Source of the DNA: Acheta domesticus
Taxonomy: Eukaryota; Arthropoda; Insecta; Orthoptera; Gryllidae
Reading direction: 5' to 3'
DNA length: 64,000 bases
Assembly (NCBI GenBank): GCA_031308135.1
Contig: JAHLJT010009436.1
Location: 214,681,420 to 214,745,419, forward strand
Shown: positions 1 to 19,139 of the stretch, piece by piece
How the letters are laid out: each line of letters opens with the position of its first letter
Numbering within the stretch: the stretch's first letter is position 1
Notes under the pieces: generated by a model
Told to the model about the DNA's origin: nothing
The model's database searches: none
The model's input: only the letters and a program-made list of their open reading frames with translations
Translations under genes and position numbers: made by a program

Positions 1-3000
1 TAAAGAGACTTGTTTATTTGAGAAAAAAAAATTATATAAATCCTCTCTGGACATTTCAGTTCATAAAACTGAAAGATTTAGTAACAGATTCACAATTCTA
101 GTTCATTTGCTAGAGAATTTTATGGGTTACATACTTCAAAAAAAGAATTATATTATCATCTTTAACAGCTTTTGATTTATGATGTTTGAAGTGCACAAAT
201 GTGCTGATAATTTGCATTGTGGGAAAATGTATCTGAAGTTCACTCACTTAGGGCTTAGTAGTTGGCATTTCATTGGAAAAAAAATTTTTTTTCTTCTCAA
301 AAACTTAAAAACCTAGTAAGAAACAGTTTGAAGAATTTAAAAGAGAATAAACAGGGCATAAGACCCAATAAAAATTGAATAACACTGAATTTAACAATAT
401 TTCATCACTCGGGGGTGGACAGCTATCTTAAGCAACACTGAATGCACAATGGTTGACATATATATGACATCTTTGGCTGCATCAGAACACGACCTGATGG
501 ACACCTGAGAATAAGGAGTTGTCTGACAATCAGGGGCACATGTCATAAATGTTATAAGAAATATCCTACTACATGTTCATTGACAAAAAGTGATAATTTT
601 TTAGCTCTCCACATAGCCTATGAATTCTTAAAATTTATTTTAAGTCATCCTGTAGTCAAAGGATTTGCAAACAGTGAAATTTTCACATTTGAGCACCTTT
701 AAGTTTGCATTAGTGTGACACTGAAAAGTGAATAGGAGCTTCAGGCTATTAGCAATTAACTATGACAATTCCTTTTCAAAAATTGCAATTTTTTCATGAA
801 TAAGCTTTAACATTAAAAAGACAGAAGAGACAAAAGACAATTATCATAGGAGATGGGCACAGAGGATGCTTAAGAAGCAAGCAATGGTCAAAAAAAGAAT
901 TGAAACTGCTCAAAAGCAGAACACTGATTCCTGCCGAACAGCCAATGTATGTAATAACAAACTTGCTTCCAAACATCAAAAAGTAGAACATTGTCACAAG
1001 TGTAATGTAGTTCTTTTCACCTGGCACTATACCTATTTTGGAAGTTGTCTGCATGCCCCTTCCAACTTTTATCTCCACTCTAGAATAATAGTGGCTTTCC
1101 AGTAAAGGGCCATCCATAAATTAAGAGTATTTCGAGTATTTTCAATACCTCCTCCCCCTTGTAACGCAATTCCCTATCACTATGTAATGCAGTGTAACAC
1201 TGCCTCAGAGCCCCTCCCTCCCCCTTTAGCATTATGTAATTTATGGATGACCCCTAAAATCTACTAACACCAAGTCAAGGGTTCACACCCAGCCAGATGG
1301 ATTTTTACAGTATGAAAAATTGACATGTCAATAATTATATAGAATTTACAAAAATGCCTTGAGCACTACATGTTTCCAGCAATATTAAATCTTTCATAAC
1401 ATCAAAAGTACTACCAGTGTTTTCTAGAGCTTGTAATGTAGTAGTAGATACTGAAACATGTCTGTAATATCTAGCAGACACATCAATCTCCTAAACAGCA
1501 TCTCCTTGCAAGCATCTCTGCAGAATGCAAGGCCAAACAACTCCAAGAACAATTTGCCCAGGATTATACCAGCGAAAAAAATGGAAGCTTCAACTGAGAT
1601 GCAAACTTCCTCTTGGACATCATACATATACACATTCTTACATACAATCATACATTCACATATTCATTCTTCAGATTCCTACAACAACACTAGTGACAGC
1701 AAACCTACAACACGTGTCAGATGTGACAAACTAAGGTATTTTGGTTGACACGACAGTTACAGGCAAAGAACAGACACAGTGTGCATACTTGCTTTGCCCA
1801 CTAGTTGCTTCTTGCTTGAGATCAACTCTTGTCGACTTAGAATCTGGAAAGCTGCTTGGAACTGATTATTGGACACTTTTGGCACTCTGAAAAATCTAGG
1901 GATTTTTAGTGGTTAACGCATTTAACGATGTTTCCTATTTTCTCGTCTAAATACTTTTATAAGACCCCATTCGCAGAAATAAATATATCACACATATAGC
2001 TCTTCTTTTACAGAAACTACAAGCATCACAAAATTATTGTTATTTCTAGATGTGACAACAGCTGAGTAAGCTACGAATGCTGACATATGAAGCTCAGTCT
2101 GCCATGACTAATATACACTACCCTCAATGCTTTTTTTTCACCTCTTAATTTTGCTACAGCTTCTTTAAACTTATAAAAGATATTCAACAAAAGAAATTAC
2201 GTATCAAATAAGGGAGAATATGACAGGTTCTGAATAACGAAGGGGATCGGGGATTAACCAACTGGAAACTTCAATTTTTGGAAAAGGCACAATGGAGTTG
2301 ACAAAATTCAGCTGGTCTAATGAATGTTGAAAGTCATCCGTGATCAACGTTAGGATACTGTTAACTTCTCATGTGCTATAAATCTGTAGTTCAGTCAGTG
2401 AATTAAATGCATTCTGTTCATTTCTTTAGTGGGTGTTTATTTCTTGTTGTCACTGCCACTCTTGAGGTGTGTTACTGTTTTGTAAATTAAAAGTAACATA
2501 AGAATGCAATGAAAATATTTATCAAGCAGCATTCAAGGAAATACATCAAACATAAGTTCTTCAATTCTTAAATTTTTTTAGTAAATTTAAATAGGAGCTA
2601 ACATCACAAATGACCTTTTTCATAAATGAAAGACCATGAACATGTGTTCAGGGCCTGGGCTTGGCATCCGCAACCGTGTTATGCAAGTGTTGGCAACATC
2701 ATCTTTCCCCACTCCCAACTGCCAACTCTAGAAATTTTAAAAGGACCATACAATGGCTATTTATGAATAAATACATTAATAAATTGGAATAAAACTATTT
2801 AAAAGACAGGTGAAACAAAAAAAAAACCATACATATTGTATAATTCAAATATCAGCCATGTCATTCTTTTTATGACAAATAATACTTATTTTGTAGTGAA
2901 AACGAAAGTTCTGAAACCATTTTCAAAACAATTTTGCCACTGGATTTAGTTTTAGCAATCTCAAAAATTACTGGATACACATTGTCAGGGCAAAACATAA

Positions 3001-5818
3001 ATATTTAATAATGTTAACAACAAAACTCTCAAAAAGGTAATTTCCTTTGTTGAAACCTCTTTCAATTATAACTGAAATCAGCTAAAATTCTGCACACCTC
3101 ATATTTTTGCCTTCTGAATCAATCTGGGAGAGTGGAAGCCGAAAAATATTAACCTTTGTTTTTAATGTCCATGCCTCTACACACGTTATTAAAATAAATG
3201 TTTCCAGCAAATATAAATTAATTTTAATTGAAAACCATTTTTAATATTTTTACTAAAATTATTATTAATTTTCTTTATTATTAGTTTTTCTTTTATTCCA
3301 AACTAATTCACATCATCTACACTGTGCCACGAAAGTCCTCCATGCTGAGCCAAGTCAGGGCCTCTTATTATTAATTGCATTTATGATGGTAGCAACCAGA
3401 TCACTGGGAAACAAGTGAACGGAACAACACATCCATAATCTATTATGATTGTGGTGAGTACACAATTTACGGTTTCAAGCTGCAGCTCATGCTTCCAACA
3501 TAATTTCTGTTGCAAGCACTCTCACTAACACGGTGCCACTGTGGAGAGACTTTCCTGGCACGTTGTACGTCTTATATATAATTATGACTTATACCTTTAC
3601 CAATGTTTTTATTTATTTGCTAGCACTACCACTAGTTTTTTATTTCTCTGAATTTAGCTATTTTGAAATCTGCCTCAGGTTGTCAAGACTGAATACCACA
3701 GTTTCCGGAGAAGTCCTTCCTCAAAAGGATAAATTTCGACAAGACATGCCAATTATCTGTTTTCCTTGTATATTTTTTAACTTTTCTCTGTTTTTCTAGA
3801 AATCGGTTACCCTCCCCCTAGAGATCATCAGCTACTTCAGTTATTTTCGTAAAAGCAGAAAACAAACATTTACTACACATTGGAATTGTAGCATCAGCTA
3901 ATTGTGCTTTTCATATATCATTTCTCAATCCAATATTACAATGTTCAGACACTTTCCACAACCCTCCTCTACTTCACTTCATTTAAATTTTGTATTTACT
4001 AACTTTAAGAAGATCATGAAAAATCAGATCCAAAGATGTACCATTTTCAAAATCACACAACTAATATGATAATTCCCAACAAACATTCCAGCTTTTAAGC
4101 TGACAGAAGTTCATAGAGACCAAAATCACCCACACTTTATTTGAAAGACAATTATAGCGAAATGGTAGGGAGGGAGAAGTGGTAGTTTCCGTAGTTGGGA
4201 GCAGATTTTTGACAACTGCAAACCCATACCCTGAATGCTCAGACACTGAAAATGCATACCATTAGACTGATTTTTCATTCATGTGAATTAGTAATAACCA
4301 ATCTATCTCAAAGTAATTATTATTGTCACGATACATTAATTCAGGCTCCCACAATTCTACTTAATTAACCATTTTAAAGAGGGGAAACAAAATTTATTGT
4401 TTGCTATCGTTTATATAAAACAAGAATAAGGATCAGAAGCATCTTTTAAATATAGGCAGTCTTTTTTACTCTATTTCTTTCTTTCAGTGTCATTAGGATT
4501 GAACACACTTGTAAGTTATGTGGACAAGGAGTTGAACATAATCTTTGTTTTGAAGGTTGAAAAGTGTTATAGCAGCACTTGTACAACAAGATTATTTCTT
4601 GAGTGATAATGGACCATTGTAGATTGGCTGGAGTCAATCTGGAGTGCAGTAACAGCACATTCGGGGAGAAAATGACATTTTTCTCAAAACTTCTTGGTGC
4701 TTTCAGAGCAAGTTTGTAACCATGATAATTCCAAGAGATTCATTTGTGTGACAATATATGACAAGAGCTGCTCATGGGGGAATTTATATACTGTTCTCCC
4801 ATCTTCCAATGGACAAGCATTTCTTCATTAGTGTCGCCTCCAACATTGTTTGCTGATCCACAACTGTACTGAATTACACACTAGCTCCATGGAACAGCAA
4901 ATGGTTGTTTAGATTTATTGTACATTCCACAATAATCTTATTTATCTTATACAAATAGGACATACCATATCTTATTTAACAACATATTCTAATTAACTAT
5001 AGGACAAAAGATTTTTTTATCTTCTTGAAGTCTCTCTGAAATATTTCATTGATTCTGATCTCAGAAATTTAATAACACTGAGATGATGAATATTTAGTAT
5101 CAGCAGAATCCATTAGTATATCCATTTCAAAAAACTGCAGTTTGATCAGGAAAAACAAATATTTTTTTTTAAATCTCACAAATACCAAAACTTTTAAATA
5201 TTTAATTATGATATAAATAAAATTCTTATGTTTACACTATTATAAATATATTTTAATGTAAAATCTTTCATGATTTCTCATTCAAATTTCAACTTTACTT
5301 ATAATGAACATCGACATTATCAATGATAATCCTACTCTCTAAAAAAGCTCAGTATTAGTTTCAACGCCCTTTCACTTTTCATAACACAGTGGAACATCAG
5401 AACTTCTGCAATCCAAAAAGGAAGTTATGTTTCAACATATTGAAGGTTGAGTTAGATGAAAAGAGCCGAGTTTAAGGTACGCAATTTTAAAAGGCATAGA
5501 ACTGATATAGTGCAAAGGACTTAACATTAATAGACTTCTCTGGTAAATCGTTAACCTGAAGTGGTTTTAAAGGAGGGAGAAAAAAGTTTTAACAAAGAGA
5601 ATTTAGTCCAAAAAACTAAAAGGAACTCGCACAGATTGCAAATTTAACCAAGATTTCTTGTATATTTCAGAAAGCACTCTTACTTAGAGCTGATGTATCT
5701 AATAGTATTATTTTCATTTCAAAACCAAAAAAGGAGCTATAATATATTTTATATTTTAGAACTGCTAATGAAACATTTTTCATGCAATTTTATACATGTA
5801 AAAGAAAACATTATTTAC
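1..5818 (-). other. Gprk2 intron 5 (open at window edge)
   Basis: This stretch follows the exon 5 donor and contains nothing that continues the GRK protein, so the intron is at least 5.8 kb. It is AT-rich with only short chance reading frames. Apart from a small MITE near 1.1-1.25 kb, I see no RNA gene or strong coding signal. Confidence 0.75.
1107..1254. mobile_element. Small MITE with 'CCATCCATAAATTA' inverted ends
   Basis: The left end reads GGGCCATCCATAAATTA and the right end TAATTTATGGATGACCCC, inverted over about 14 of 17 bases. The 148-bp interior is rich in CCCTCC-type tracts. Elements with GGGGTCATCCATAAATTA-type ends are common short Tc1/mariner-derived MITEs in insects. There is no coding capacity. 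Confidence 0.7.
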
Positions 5819-11782
<5,964 letters not shown>

Positions 11783-12160
11783 GAGTTCCAGTTTGCCTGT
11801 TTTCCCGATCCACGGGCCGATATCGACCCTGTCCCATCAAAATGTTTACTTCACTCCGAGCGGGGTGTGGTGGAGCGGATAAGATGGCGTCGGAAATTAC
11901 AACTTGAAGCAGATATTATTCAAATACCGGAAATGTCACAAAGAGCGATGGCGTTTGTTTACGCCTAATGACCCTGTATGTTCTTTAACAAACTTGGGCC
12001 AATGTGACTTCACAATAGGCTCGAGATTGCTACCAATTTTCGTAAAAAGAGAAATCTGTATGCCGGTGAACGTTGTACTGTTGAACCTGCCCACAGCAGC
12101 TGTATTTCCTGCTACGGATGTTTCCCCCAAAAGCCTACCATCCGACACTTAACGGGCGCT
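11783..12160 (-). promoter_or_regulatory. Probable 5' UTR and promoter region of Gprk2
   Basis: The sequence just upstream of the Gprk2 start is more GC-rich and contains more CpG than its surroundings, as expected for a 5' UTR or core promoter. No clear TATA box was identified. A 70-codon minus-strand frame (12148-11936) ends 153 bases before the Gprk2 ATG and could be an upstream ORF if transcription starts beyond 12150. The extent is inferred only. Confidence 0.4.
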
Positions 12161-13220
12161 GAGGTAACAATGCACATAACGTTGAATTACTGAACGTATG
12201 AAATTAAAAGATATGAAGAAGAGATGGCAAAGCGTGGCACTATGTCCGTACTTTTCATAACAGATGCCTGTCAACATTATAAGAATTCTCATCTTAATTT
12301 TCTAAAATTGTAAAATGCGGAATAACACATGTCGAAATTCTTCGGGGACAAATTGAACAATAATAAAGGAAAACGATCCTAGGAACCAAGAGGATCATAG
12401 GAACTCGGTAACAAACTACCTCCAATAGAATCATCATCTAGGAAGAGCTAGAGCGCAGATAGTACACTCGTCCAAATCGTCCTAGAATATCACCTAGCTT
12501 ACGTGGAATAGTGAGTTGTAGAGATCCCTCGACCTCCATAAAATGTTTTCTAAAATTTATCTAATTTTTTGCTTATAGTTCATGTACTAAAGAACATGCG
12601 GCATTTTGTTTTATTATTTGTAAACATATATTTTTCGATAATAAATGAAGCTATATTTTCTTGAATAAAGAGTAAGTAGTGAATAGTATTTTTGAAATGC
12701 AAGTACTTAACGAAAGTTTGCCGAGGGTTATATTTCGGGTGAAACCTGTCCCGTTCAGCTAAGTAGCGAACACGTAATCATATTTTAGTCAGGTTTCAGT
12801 GTTGGTAGCACCACAATTGAATGTGGTGAGATTCGTGATGTGTGAATGGCGAAGAATGCTGTGATGGTTTGTATAATAATAAAATGTAAAGAAACAAATA
12901 ATAATCTGTAGTGTTTTTACCTGGAAAACATTTCAGTTTAATTTTAAGTCGCCATGTCATTGAAGTTGTGTAGGTACTGAGACGTTACTAGCTTTTGTTT
13001 TTCAGTTGGTCTTTTCTGACACTAGACAAAATCTGGTTGCTCTGTGGATACTATTCGTTTTATTTAAAAGGGGGAACGTCTACTTGACTCGATCAATCAT
13101 CAGATATCACGTACTCAGAACGTAGTAACCCAATTAAAACTGCATCTGTGAAACAAATGTCACACATTCTGATCATAATTTCCTCTCAGCAAAACACTTC
13201 ACCGTGTCTCCATTTGAACT
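12161..13220. other. Intergenic, nothing recognised
   Basis: This is AT-rich sequence with no reading frame or repeat that I can name. Confidence 0.6.
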
Positions 13221-13299
13221 TTGCTGAAAACACTCGGTAGTGAGCTGGGAAGACACATGATTCGACTCCCTCGCAGTCTTGTGCCAAAAATCCACCCCT

Positions 13300-14540
13300 T
13301 TCAGCTTCCTTACTTTCTCCACCATCCACCCCCCATTTCGAACCCTCTTACCTCCTCTGAACCTGGATTCCGAAAATCCAAATCTACGGAAACAGCTTTT
13401 TTTTCCCCCCTCATCAATGAATCAAAACGGAGCAACTATTGGAATATTTTTAGATCTTTCAAAAGCTTTTGACGTCGTTGATCATAACATTTTACTTTCA
13501 AAATTACCTTCATATGGAGTCCGTGGTATTGCTCTAGATTGGCTATGTTCATACCTTAAACAACAATCTCAGAGAGTAGAAATACCTTACTGGAATAATG
13601 AAACTTCATGTACTCACCGTCCCGGTTCTTTGCCAATTGCACGTGGAGTCCCGCAAGGATCGATTTTAGGCCATATTCTCTTTCTATTATACGTAAACGA
13701 TATGCTCTTAGCGATTCGAAACGGAAGAACAGTTCTCTTCGCGGATGATACAAATATTCTTTGCAATAAAGAAACCGTAAATAGTACAATATCAGATGTT
13801 GGAAATTGGTTCCGTAATAACAAATTAATAGTAAATGAAAAGAAAACTGTTTCAATGCAGTTTTCTATTTCAAATAAACAATTCTGTACTTCATTGAAAA
13901 TGAACGGTGCGCCATTGCGTGATGTTAATGTAACAAACATTTTAGGTCTATCAATTCAGTCGCACCTCAAATGGAATGTCCACTTAAATGAATTGAACAC
14001 AAAATTAAGTTCTTTATGTTACGCATTTAGAATTCTTTCAAATTCCTTCAGCCTTCATACTGCTCGTTGTGTATATTTTGCGAATATTCATTCCGGCCTG
14101 AGATATGGCATAATATTCTAGGGAGACACATCTTTTAGCTAACAGACTTTCAGATTACAAAAAGAATTGTACGAATAATAAGCAAATCCCACCCACGTGA
14201 CTCTTGACTCTCTTTATTAATCTAAGAATTTTACCATTACCTTGTCTCCTGATTTACGAATCAGTAGTTTTGCCCAAAAAGACTTACTTAAGGGCGGGAA
14301 TATATTTTCAGCAAATGCCGATGTTTGTGTATAACACGCGACGTAGTAATCACATTCATCAAGGGGGACGTATCAACAGCTCACTACAAAAATTCACATA
14401 CAATTCATGTACATTACTCTACAACACTTCCAGATGACATTAAACGATTAAATTCGATAGAAAAGTTTAAATCCCAAGTAAAATCTTTTCTGCTGCATAA
14501 CTGTTTTTATACAATTCGAGACTATACTGAGCATTGAAAA
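13300..14540 (+). pseudogene. CR1/jockey-like LINE reverse transcriptase, broken
   Basis: The segment upstream of the main frame shows [14 protein letters not shown] frameshift near 13.41 kb leads into a 280-codon frame (13279-14121) with [20 protein letters not shown] (RT motif A), [19 protein letters not shown] (motif B) and LFADDT (catalytic FADD at 13738-13749). Thumb-like sequence follows ([15 protein letters not shown]). After 14121 the C-terminal part continues in other frames, ending FKSQVKSFLLHNCFYTIRDY near 14.53 kb. The endonuclease and ORF1 are absent, so this is a 5'-truncated dead copy. The motif A and B wording fits the CR1/L2/jockey group. The 20.3-kb fragment is a relative. 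Confidence 0.88.
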
Positions 14541-14621
14541 GAAAGTAACATTCATTTTAACAATGATAGTTAATGTAATTATTTACCATTTGGACCGTAT
14601 AATTCTAAAGAACCTGTAACA

Positions 14622-15095
14622 AGTATTGTACTACAGCTTCTGGGTTGATGGCCCCCCATCTCGATCAGGTCGTCGTCGATCGATTCGTCCAGTTTCCCTG
14701 ATCCTTTGAGCAAATGCTGAGATGGCCCATTGTTTTGCTTCTGGATATAAATGTAACATAATTATTTGTGCACGTCTTCTAAATTTCAGTGGGAAATATA
14801 GTTATTCAAATTATCGTTTTCCATATTGTCGCGGCAAAAAGTATTATTCTTTCATGGAGAACATGATAAGGTTTAAGGACACAAATTTATAAATAATTTT
14901 CCTTTGAAAATAGATTTTAATACATAGGAGCTAATATTTTGTCAACAAAACGCTCCCTTTTCTGTATTCAAAATTCGACTAGAATATGGTTTAGGATAGA
15001 GATCACATAATTATGAAAACGTGCACAGAATTCACTTCTCCCCATGGCTTGTCGCAGACAGTTTTTAACTGTTTTTGACGTAAATAAATAATAAA
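14622..15095 (+). repeat. Family A interspersed repeat, copy 1
   Basis: A roughly 470-bp unit begins TTCTGGGTTGATGGCC, passes TTTGTGCACGTCTTCT and GGGAAATATAGTTATTCAAA, and ends in AACTGTTTTTGACG plus an (AAATA)-type tail. The same unit recurs at 21.56-22.0 kb (inverted), 45.56-45.74 kb and 47.89-48.24 kb. The AAATA-rich end suggests a retroposed sequence such as a LINE 3' end or a SINE. No coding frame is supported. Confidence 0.8.
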
Positions 15096-15109
15096 TAAGT
15101 AAACAGTTA

Positions 15110-15350
15110 AACGTCATTTTCTTAAAAACAGCTCCAAATTTTTCAAAGAAAATTGCTATTTAGGACGAGATTTTACTCTTCTTTAATGTTCTTAAAATAA
15201 TATTTCTGTTGTACTATTAGGAAACCGAAAAAATTAATAAAATGTCAAAAAAGTGTACTTTGGGCGGCGATAAATGGCAGCTGACAAGATAATGTGGCAA
15301 ATCCGAATAAACCAGCCGAGAGCAAAGGAAATAGAAAATTAAACGGGATA
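15110..15350 (-). repeat. Family D fragment (terminal part)
   Basis: The sequence around TTTAGGACGAGATTTTACTC and GGCGATAAATGGCAGCTGAC matches the end of family D copies at 33.18-33.35 kb and 58.35-58.53 kb. It is in the inverted orientation relative to the 49.4-kb copy and directly abuts the family A copy. Confidence 0.7.
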
Positions 15351-15376
15351 GAAAACTAATACACATGCCCCAATTA

Positions 15377-15471
15377 TAATTATTACTATTATTATTATTA
15401 TTACTATTATTATTATTACTATTATTATTATTATTACTATTATTATTACTATTATTATTATTATTATTATT
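15377..15471. repeat. (ATT/ACT)n microsatellite, target of LINE insertion
   Basis: This is a tract of ATT units with scattered ACT variants. It abuts the 3' end of the minus-strand R4/Dong-like element. Read in the element's sense it is (TAA)n. Confidence 0.95.
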
Positions 15472-15578
15472 CCTCTATTCACGACTAAAGATGTTATGTG
15501 TCAGCTGAATATAAAATCTACTCCAGGTTGCAACCAGCTACCTAAGGAGTAGATCTAGGGACTGTCATGTCGGTGCCT

Positions 15579-16640
15579 CTACAATACTTTGCGCAAAATG
15601 TGGGCTGTTCCAAATAAAGCTATTTCTTGCCCTTCCCAGTCTTTTGGATTACCTGGGAGTTTAGACAAGTTCTTACTCAAATTTTGCGGAGCTCCGATAA
15701 CTATCGGTACGACCTGTGCTTTTACGCCCCACATTCGGCTCATCTCGATTTCCAAACTCTTGTATTTAAGACGTTTCTCTCCCTCCTTGGTAACGACGTT
15801 TTGATCGCAAGGTACAGCAACATCGACAAGTAAACACGATTTTTTCGCCAAATCCCGGATGACTATATCCGGTTTGTTTGCCGCTATCGTGCGATCAGTT
15901 TGAATTTGTTGAATACAATATCGTACACAATTCAACAGACGTCACCGGTTTCGGTGAGTGTTCGTACCACTTGGGGCATGTGTTTGGAACTTCGAGGGCG
16001 GTACAGATCTGCCAGTGGAGGTAGCTCTACACACCCTGTCGTGTCTTTTCAAGAATTCGGTCTTTGCTAGGATTGGACAAGCTGAGACAATGTGATCAAT
16101 GGTTTCTACTTGCTCCAGGCAAATGCGGCATTTATCGTCTTGGGAAATTTTGAGAACCGCTTTATCATAATGTCGTGTTCTCAAGGCCTGATCTTGAGCA
16201 GCTACTAGAACTGCTTCCGATTCTGGCTTCATTCTACCCCTTTTAAGCCACATAAATGATTGATCTTTATTGATCTGCACCTTGTCCATTCGTTTCAAAT
16301 ATTGTCCATGGAGTGGTTTGTCTCTCCACGATTTCTTTAACATTTTTTGTGTCACACATTTCATGTTTAGCAGCATCAGAAGTTCAGTGTCTGTGTTATT
16401 CGACGTGTCTTGCCTAGTTTTCTTCGCAATGCTTCTTGCTACACTAACAATGCCTCTGTTTCCCATTCTTCGGTCATATTTCATGACCTTCCTCTTTAGA
16501 GGGTCATCTTGATGGCTGACTACATATTTCCCCAACCCGTCAATTGCGTTGTGCCAGGAGGCTTCAATTTGTCTGAGGCCTCTTCCTCCTTCCTTACGTG
16601 ACACAAAGTCTATGTACCTCAGCTCGAGGGTGGGAAACAT
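15579..16640 (-). pseudogene. Zinc knuckle and restriction-like endonuclease of R4/Dong-like LINE, copy 1
   Basis: The frame 16640-15942 carries CRICLEQVETIDHIVSACPI (CCHC knuckle). Relative to copy 2 there are two extra bases near 16.025 kb, so the rest moves to the 15935-15579 frame. That frame shows KPDIVIRDLAKKSCLLVDVA, then VPCDQNVV and KYKSLEIEMSRMW, the PD...D...K-type catalytic core. A short deletion removes part of the GALGFVPQN segment present in copy 2. Confidence 0.85.
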
Positions 16641-16807
16641 GATGCATTGTTAGCAGTTTTCTGCTTTTTCAATCCATGGTGCGGATTTCTTGCTCTGTCC
16701 AGCCCACTAGTCCAAAAGTGTATTCGGATACAGGTACCGCCAAACCACCTATTGCAGATATTTTATTCCTGGAATTTAGAGCGGACTGCAGGACCAGTCT
16801 CACTCTC

Positions 16808-18271
16808 CTATAATACTCCCTGAGAATTCTCTTTCATTGTCGAGATGGTTTCACATTCTTCAATGCACAAATATTCGTAAGTTTTACCTGGCTCAAGATC
16901 TTGAATCACAGTGTGCGTATCAATTTCAATGTTCTCAGATGTTGTCAGTTTCCCTCTTTTTACATTGATTTTTGCACACTTATCAAGACCAAGTTTCATG
17001 CAGATGTCATTACTAAAATCATTGATGACAGACAGCATTTGGGAGAGAATCGCTTCGTTCTTAGCAAACACTTTCAGATCATCCATGTAAAACAAATGTG
17101 ATATTGACCTTTCATCACCATGGAGCTTATAACCAAAGTCAGCTTGCGACAACTGTCTAGATAGTGGGATCAAACTAATGCAAAACAGCAGAGGGGATAG
17201 CGAATCTCCTTGAAAAATACCCCTGTTAATCTGAATACTTCTGGTTTCTACTGCTTCCTTTCCGCTGTGTATTAGTAACCTGGTACTCCACGACGTCATA
17301 CTAGCCTTGCAAAATTCAGTAAGTCTAGGATGAAATCGATAAATCTCCAGGGTCTTCAAAATCCAATCGTGTGGTACACTATCAAAGGACTTTTGGTAGT
17401 CAATCCAAGCCATGCTCAAATTACGTTTTCGTTTCTTTACATCATTCAAAATGACTTTATTCAGTAGCAAGATTTCGTTACAGTCATACGAGCCTTTACG
17501 ACTTCCTTTTTGTTCAGATGGCATCAGATGATTCTTATCTAGATGTCTGTACATTTTGTCAGCAATGGCTGCAGTTATAACTTTGTACAGTACTGGCAGA
17601 CAAGTAATTGGCCTGTAGTTCTTCGCCAAAGAGTTGTTTCCGGCTTTGGGTAGTAAATACGTGAGGCCGCGTGTGAGCCATTCCGGGAGTTCCTTTGGGT
17701 TTTCTAAAATTTTATTAACAGCCTTTGCTAGATGAGAATGTATTGCTGTTAATTTCTTAATCCAATAAACCTGGATCTTATCAATCCCGGGGGACTTCCA
17801 GTTTCCCATGTACTTAATTGCTCGGAAGAGGTCCTCTTCCGGGAATTGGTGAACATCTTCCAGTGTTTCCACAAGTTCATCGGCAGCATCAACTTCAGAT
17901 TGAAGCCAAGATGCGTTTTTGTTGTCGGATCTACTCTCCTCCCAGATTCCTGCCCAAAATACTTCGACGTCATCTTTTGAAGGAGTGACAGCTTTGCCAT
18001 TCGGTTTTTGAGTCAGATTGCGATAGAATCTCTTTGCGTCTGTTTCAAGCAACCGGTTTTGTGTACGGAAATCTATTCTACGTTTGTAACGTCTAATTCC
18101 TTGAGCCCATGCTTGAATTTTCTCTTTTAGCTTCTCAACTACCAGTAGCCTGCTGGTGTCATTTTCAATTCGGTATTTTTGTTCAACATTAAATATCTTT
18201 CGTTGAACTTTAGTGGTGTGCGTTGATTTAGAAGATGCCTCGGCTACGAGTGATATTTCACGCCGTTTCAT
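16808..18271 (-). pseudogene. Reverse transcriptase domain of R4/Dong-like LINE, copy 1
   Basis: A 487-codon frame with the ordered RT motifs: GNWKSPGIDKIQVYWIK, NYRPITCLPVLYKVITAA, motif A AWIDYQKSFDSVPHDWI, motif B RGIFQGDSLSPLLFCISLIP and motif C FYMDDLK (YMDD codons at 17089-17078). It would copy its own RNA at a nicked target. The domain itself is uninterrupted. The frame is lost after YEYLCIEECETISTMKEN, where the second copy continues into the thumb region. Confidence 0.92.
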
Positions 18272-18355
18272 AATTCTCTTCGTCCATGGGGGTACTGGGC
18301 TGTTGACTCTGTTTTGCTGTCGGCCGTCGGTGTTCTTGACTGGCCCCAGAATTAT

Positions 18356-18574
18356 CTAAGATACGAGATATCCAGTTGCATACACGATGTGATTGATATC
18401 AGTAATATCTAGATCTCTGCCTGGAGTCTGTACCACCTCAATTAAGACAGAATTTGCTGTCTCTATCACTCTCTTAGCTTTGGCATTTTCGTATATTCTC
18501 CTCAACGGTGAACGAGATTCAAATGGAAGTTGACGAACTCTATCTATCTCGCGACGGAAGAGATTGCGCATCAT
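18356..18574 (-). pseudogene. R4/Dong-like polyprotein, linker before RT
   Basis: This frame contains LRRIYENAKAKRVIETANSV and ends in a stop at 18356. In the next frame the sequence continues with GASQEHRRPTAKQSQQPSTP and then PPWTKRIMKRREIS, the usual 'PPW..R' start of the pre-RT region. The stop therefore reflects decay by frameshift rather than a true gene end. Confidence 0.6.
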
Positions 18575-18608
18575 ATCCTTCTCGTGTAATTCATTGCCAG
18601 ATGAATTT

Positions 18609-19139
18609 TCACCACTGATGTGTGGAAAATGATGAACCTTCTACAGGACCATCGCTTTCAAGTTCAACATTTTCATCATGTGGGTAGTTAGATCGAAGAA
18701 CATACTCCGCATTTCTCTGAATGCCAGCAAGTTGTTCAGCTGAAAATTTTCCACTGCTGAATATGTATTGAAGTTGACTGGCAAGCTCCTTTGCGTCTAG
18801 GGTAGGTCTCATATCTGGGTTCCGCTCTCTCCATACCTTGAAAACTTCTATTTCTGAGCCCTCATTTTTCGCTTTGGCATAGTAAAAGCACCACATCACC
18901 TCCTTTAATTCATCCCGGGTCCATCTCTGACGATGGCTTCGAGCTACTGCCGGCTCTGGGTCCCTGGGACTAACATCCGTGGGATGGCTAGAAGTGTACA
19001 AGGTGACATTAGCTCGGTTTCTGAGCAGGTATGGGACATTGGTAGAACGAGGCACGTTAAGATTCATTGCATTTCTTGTTCTATCCATATTTCGCATAGG
19101 TTTTAAGTGAAGATTCGCAGGACGCAAGTTCGAGTTCAC
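18609..19139 (-). pseudogene. N-terminal region of the R4/Dong-like polyprotein
   Basis: A 176-codon open stretch. It contains RQRWTRDELKEVMWCFYYAK, an amphipathic region that looks like a Myb/trihelix-type DNA-binding helix set, and VFKVWRERNPDMRPTLDAKE. Such N-terminal DNA-binding parts occur in LINEs with restriction-like endonucleases, where they help target choice. The frame stops at 18609. The next open piece, 18574-18356 (MMRNLFRREIDRVRQLPFES and onward), looks like its continuation after a frame change. Confidence 0.6.

Noticed and set aside
794..1117. 107-codon minus-strand frame in Gprk2 intron 5
   Set aside because: Hydrophobic composition typical of AT-rich chance frames; part overlaps a MITE.
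1..5818. Further Gprk2 exons (kinase domain)
   Set aside because: Looked for the glycine-rich loop and the sequence following LQWKWLER on the minus strand; nothing similar was seen.
13556..13940. Minus-strand frames of 99 and 108 codons
   Set aside because: Antisense shadows of the well-supported LINE RT on the plus strand.
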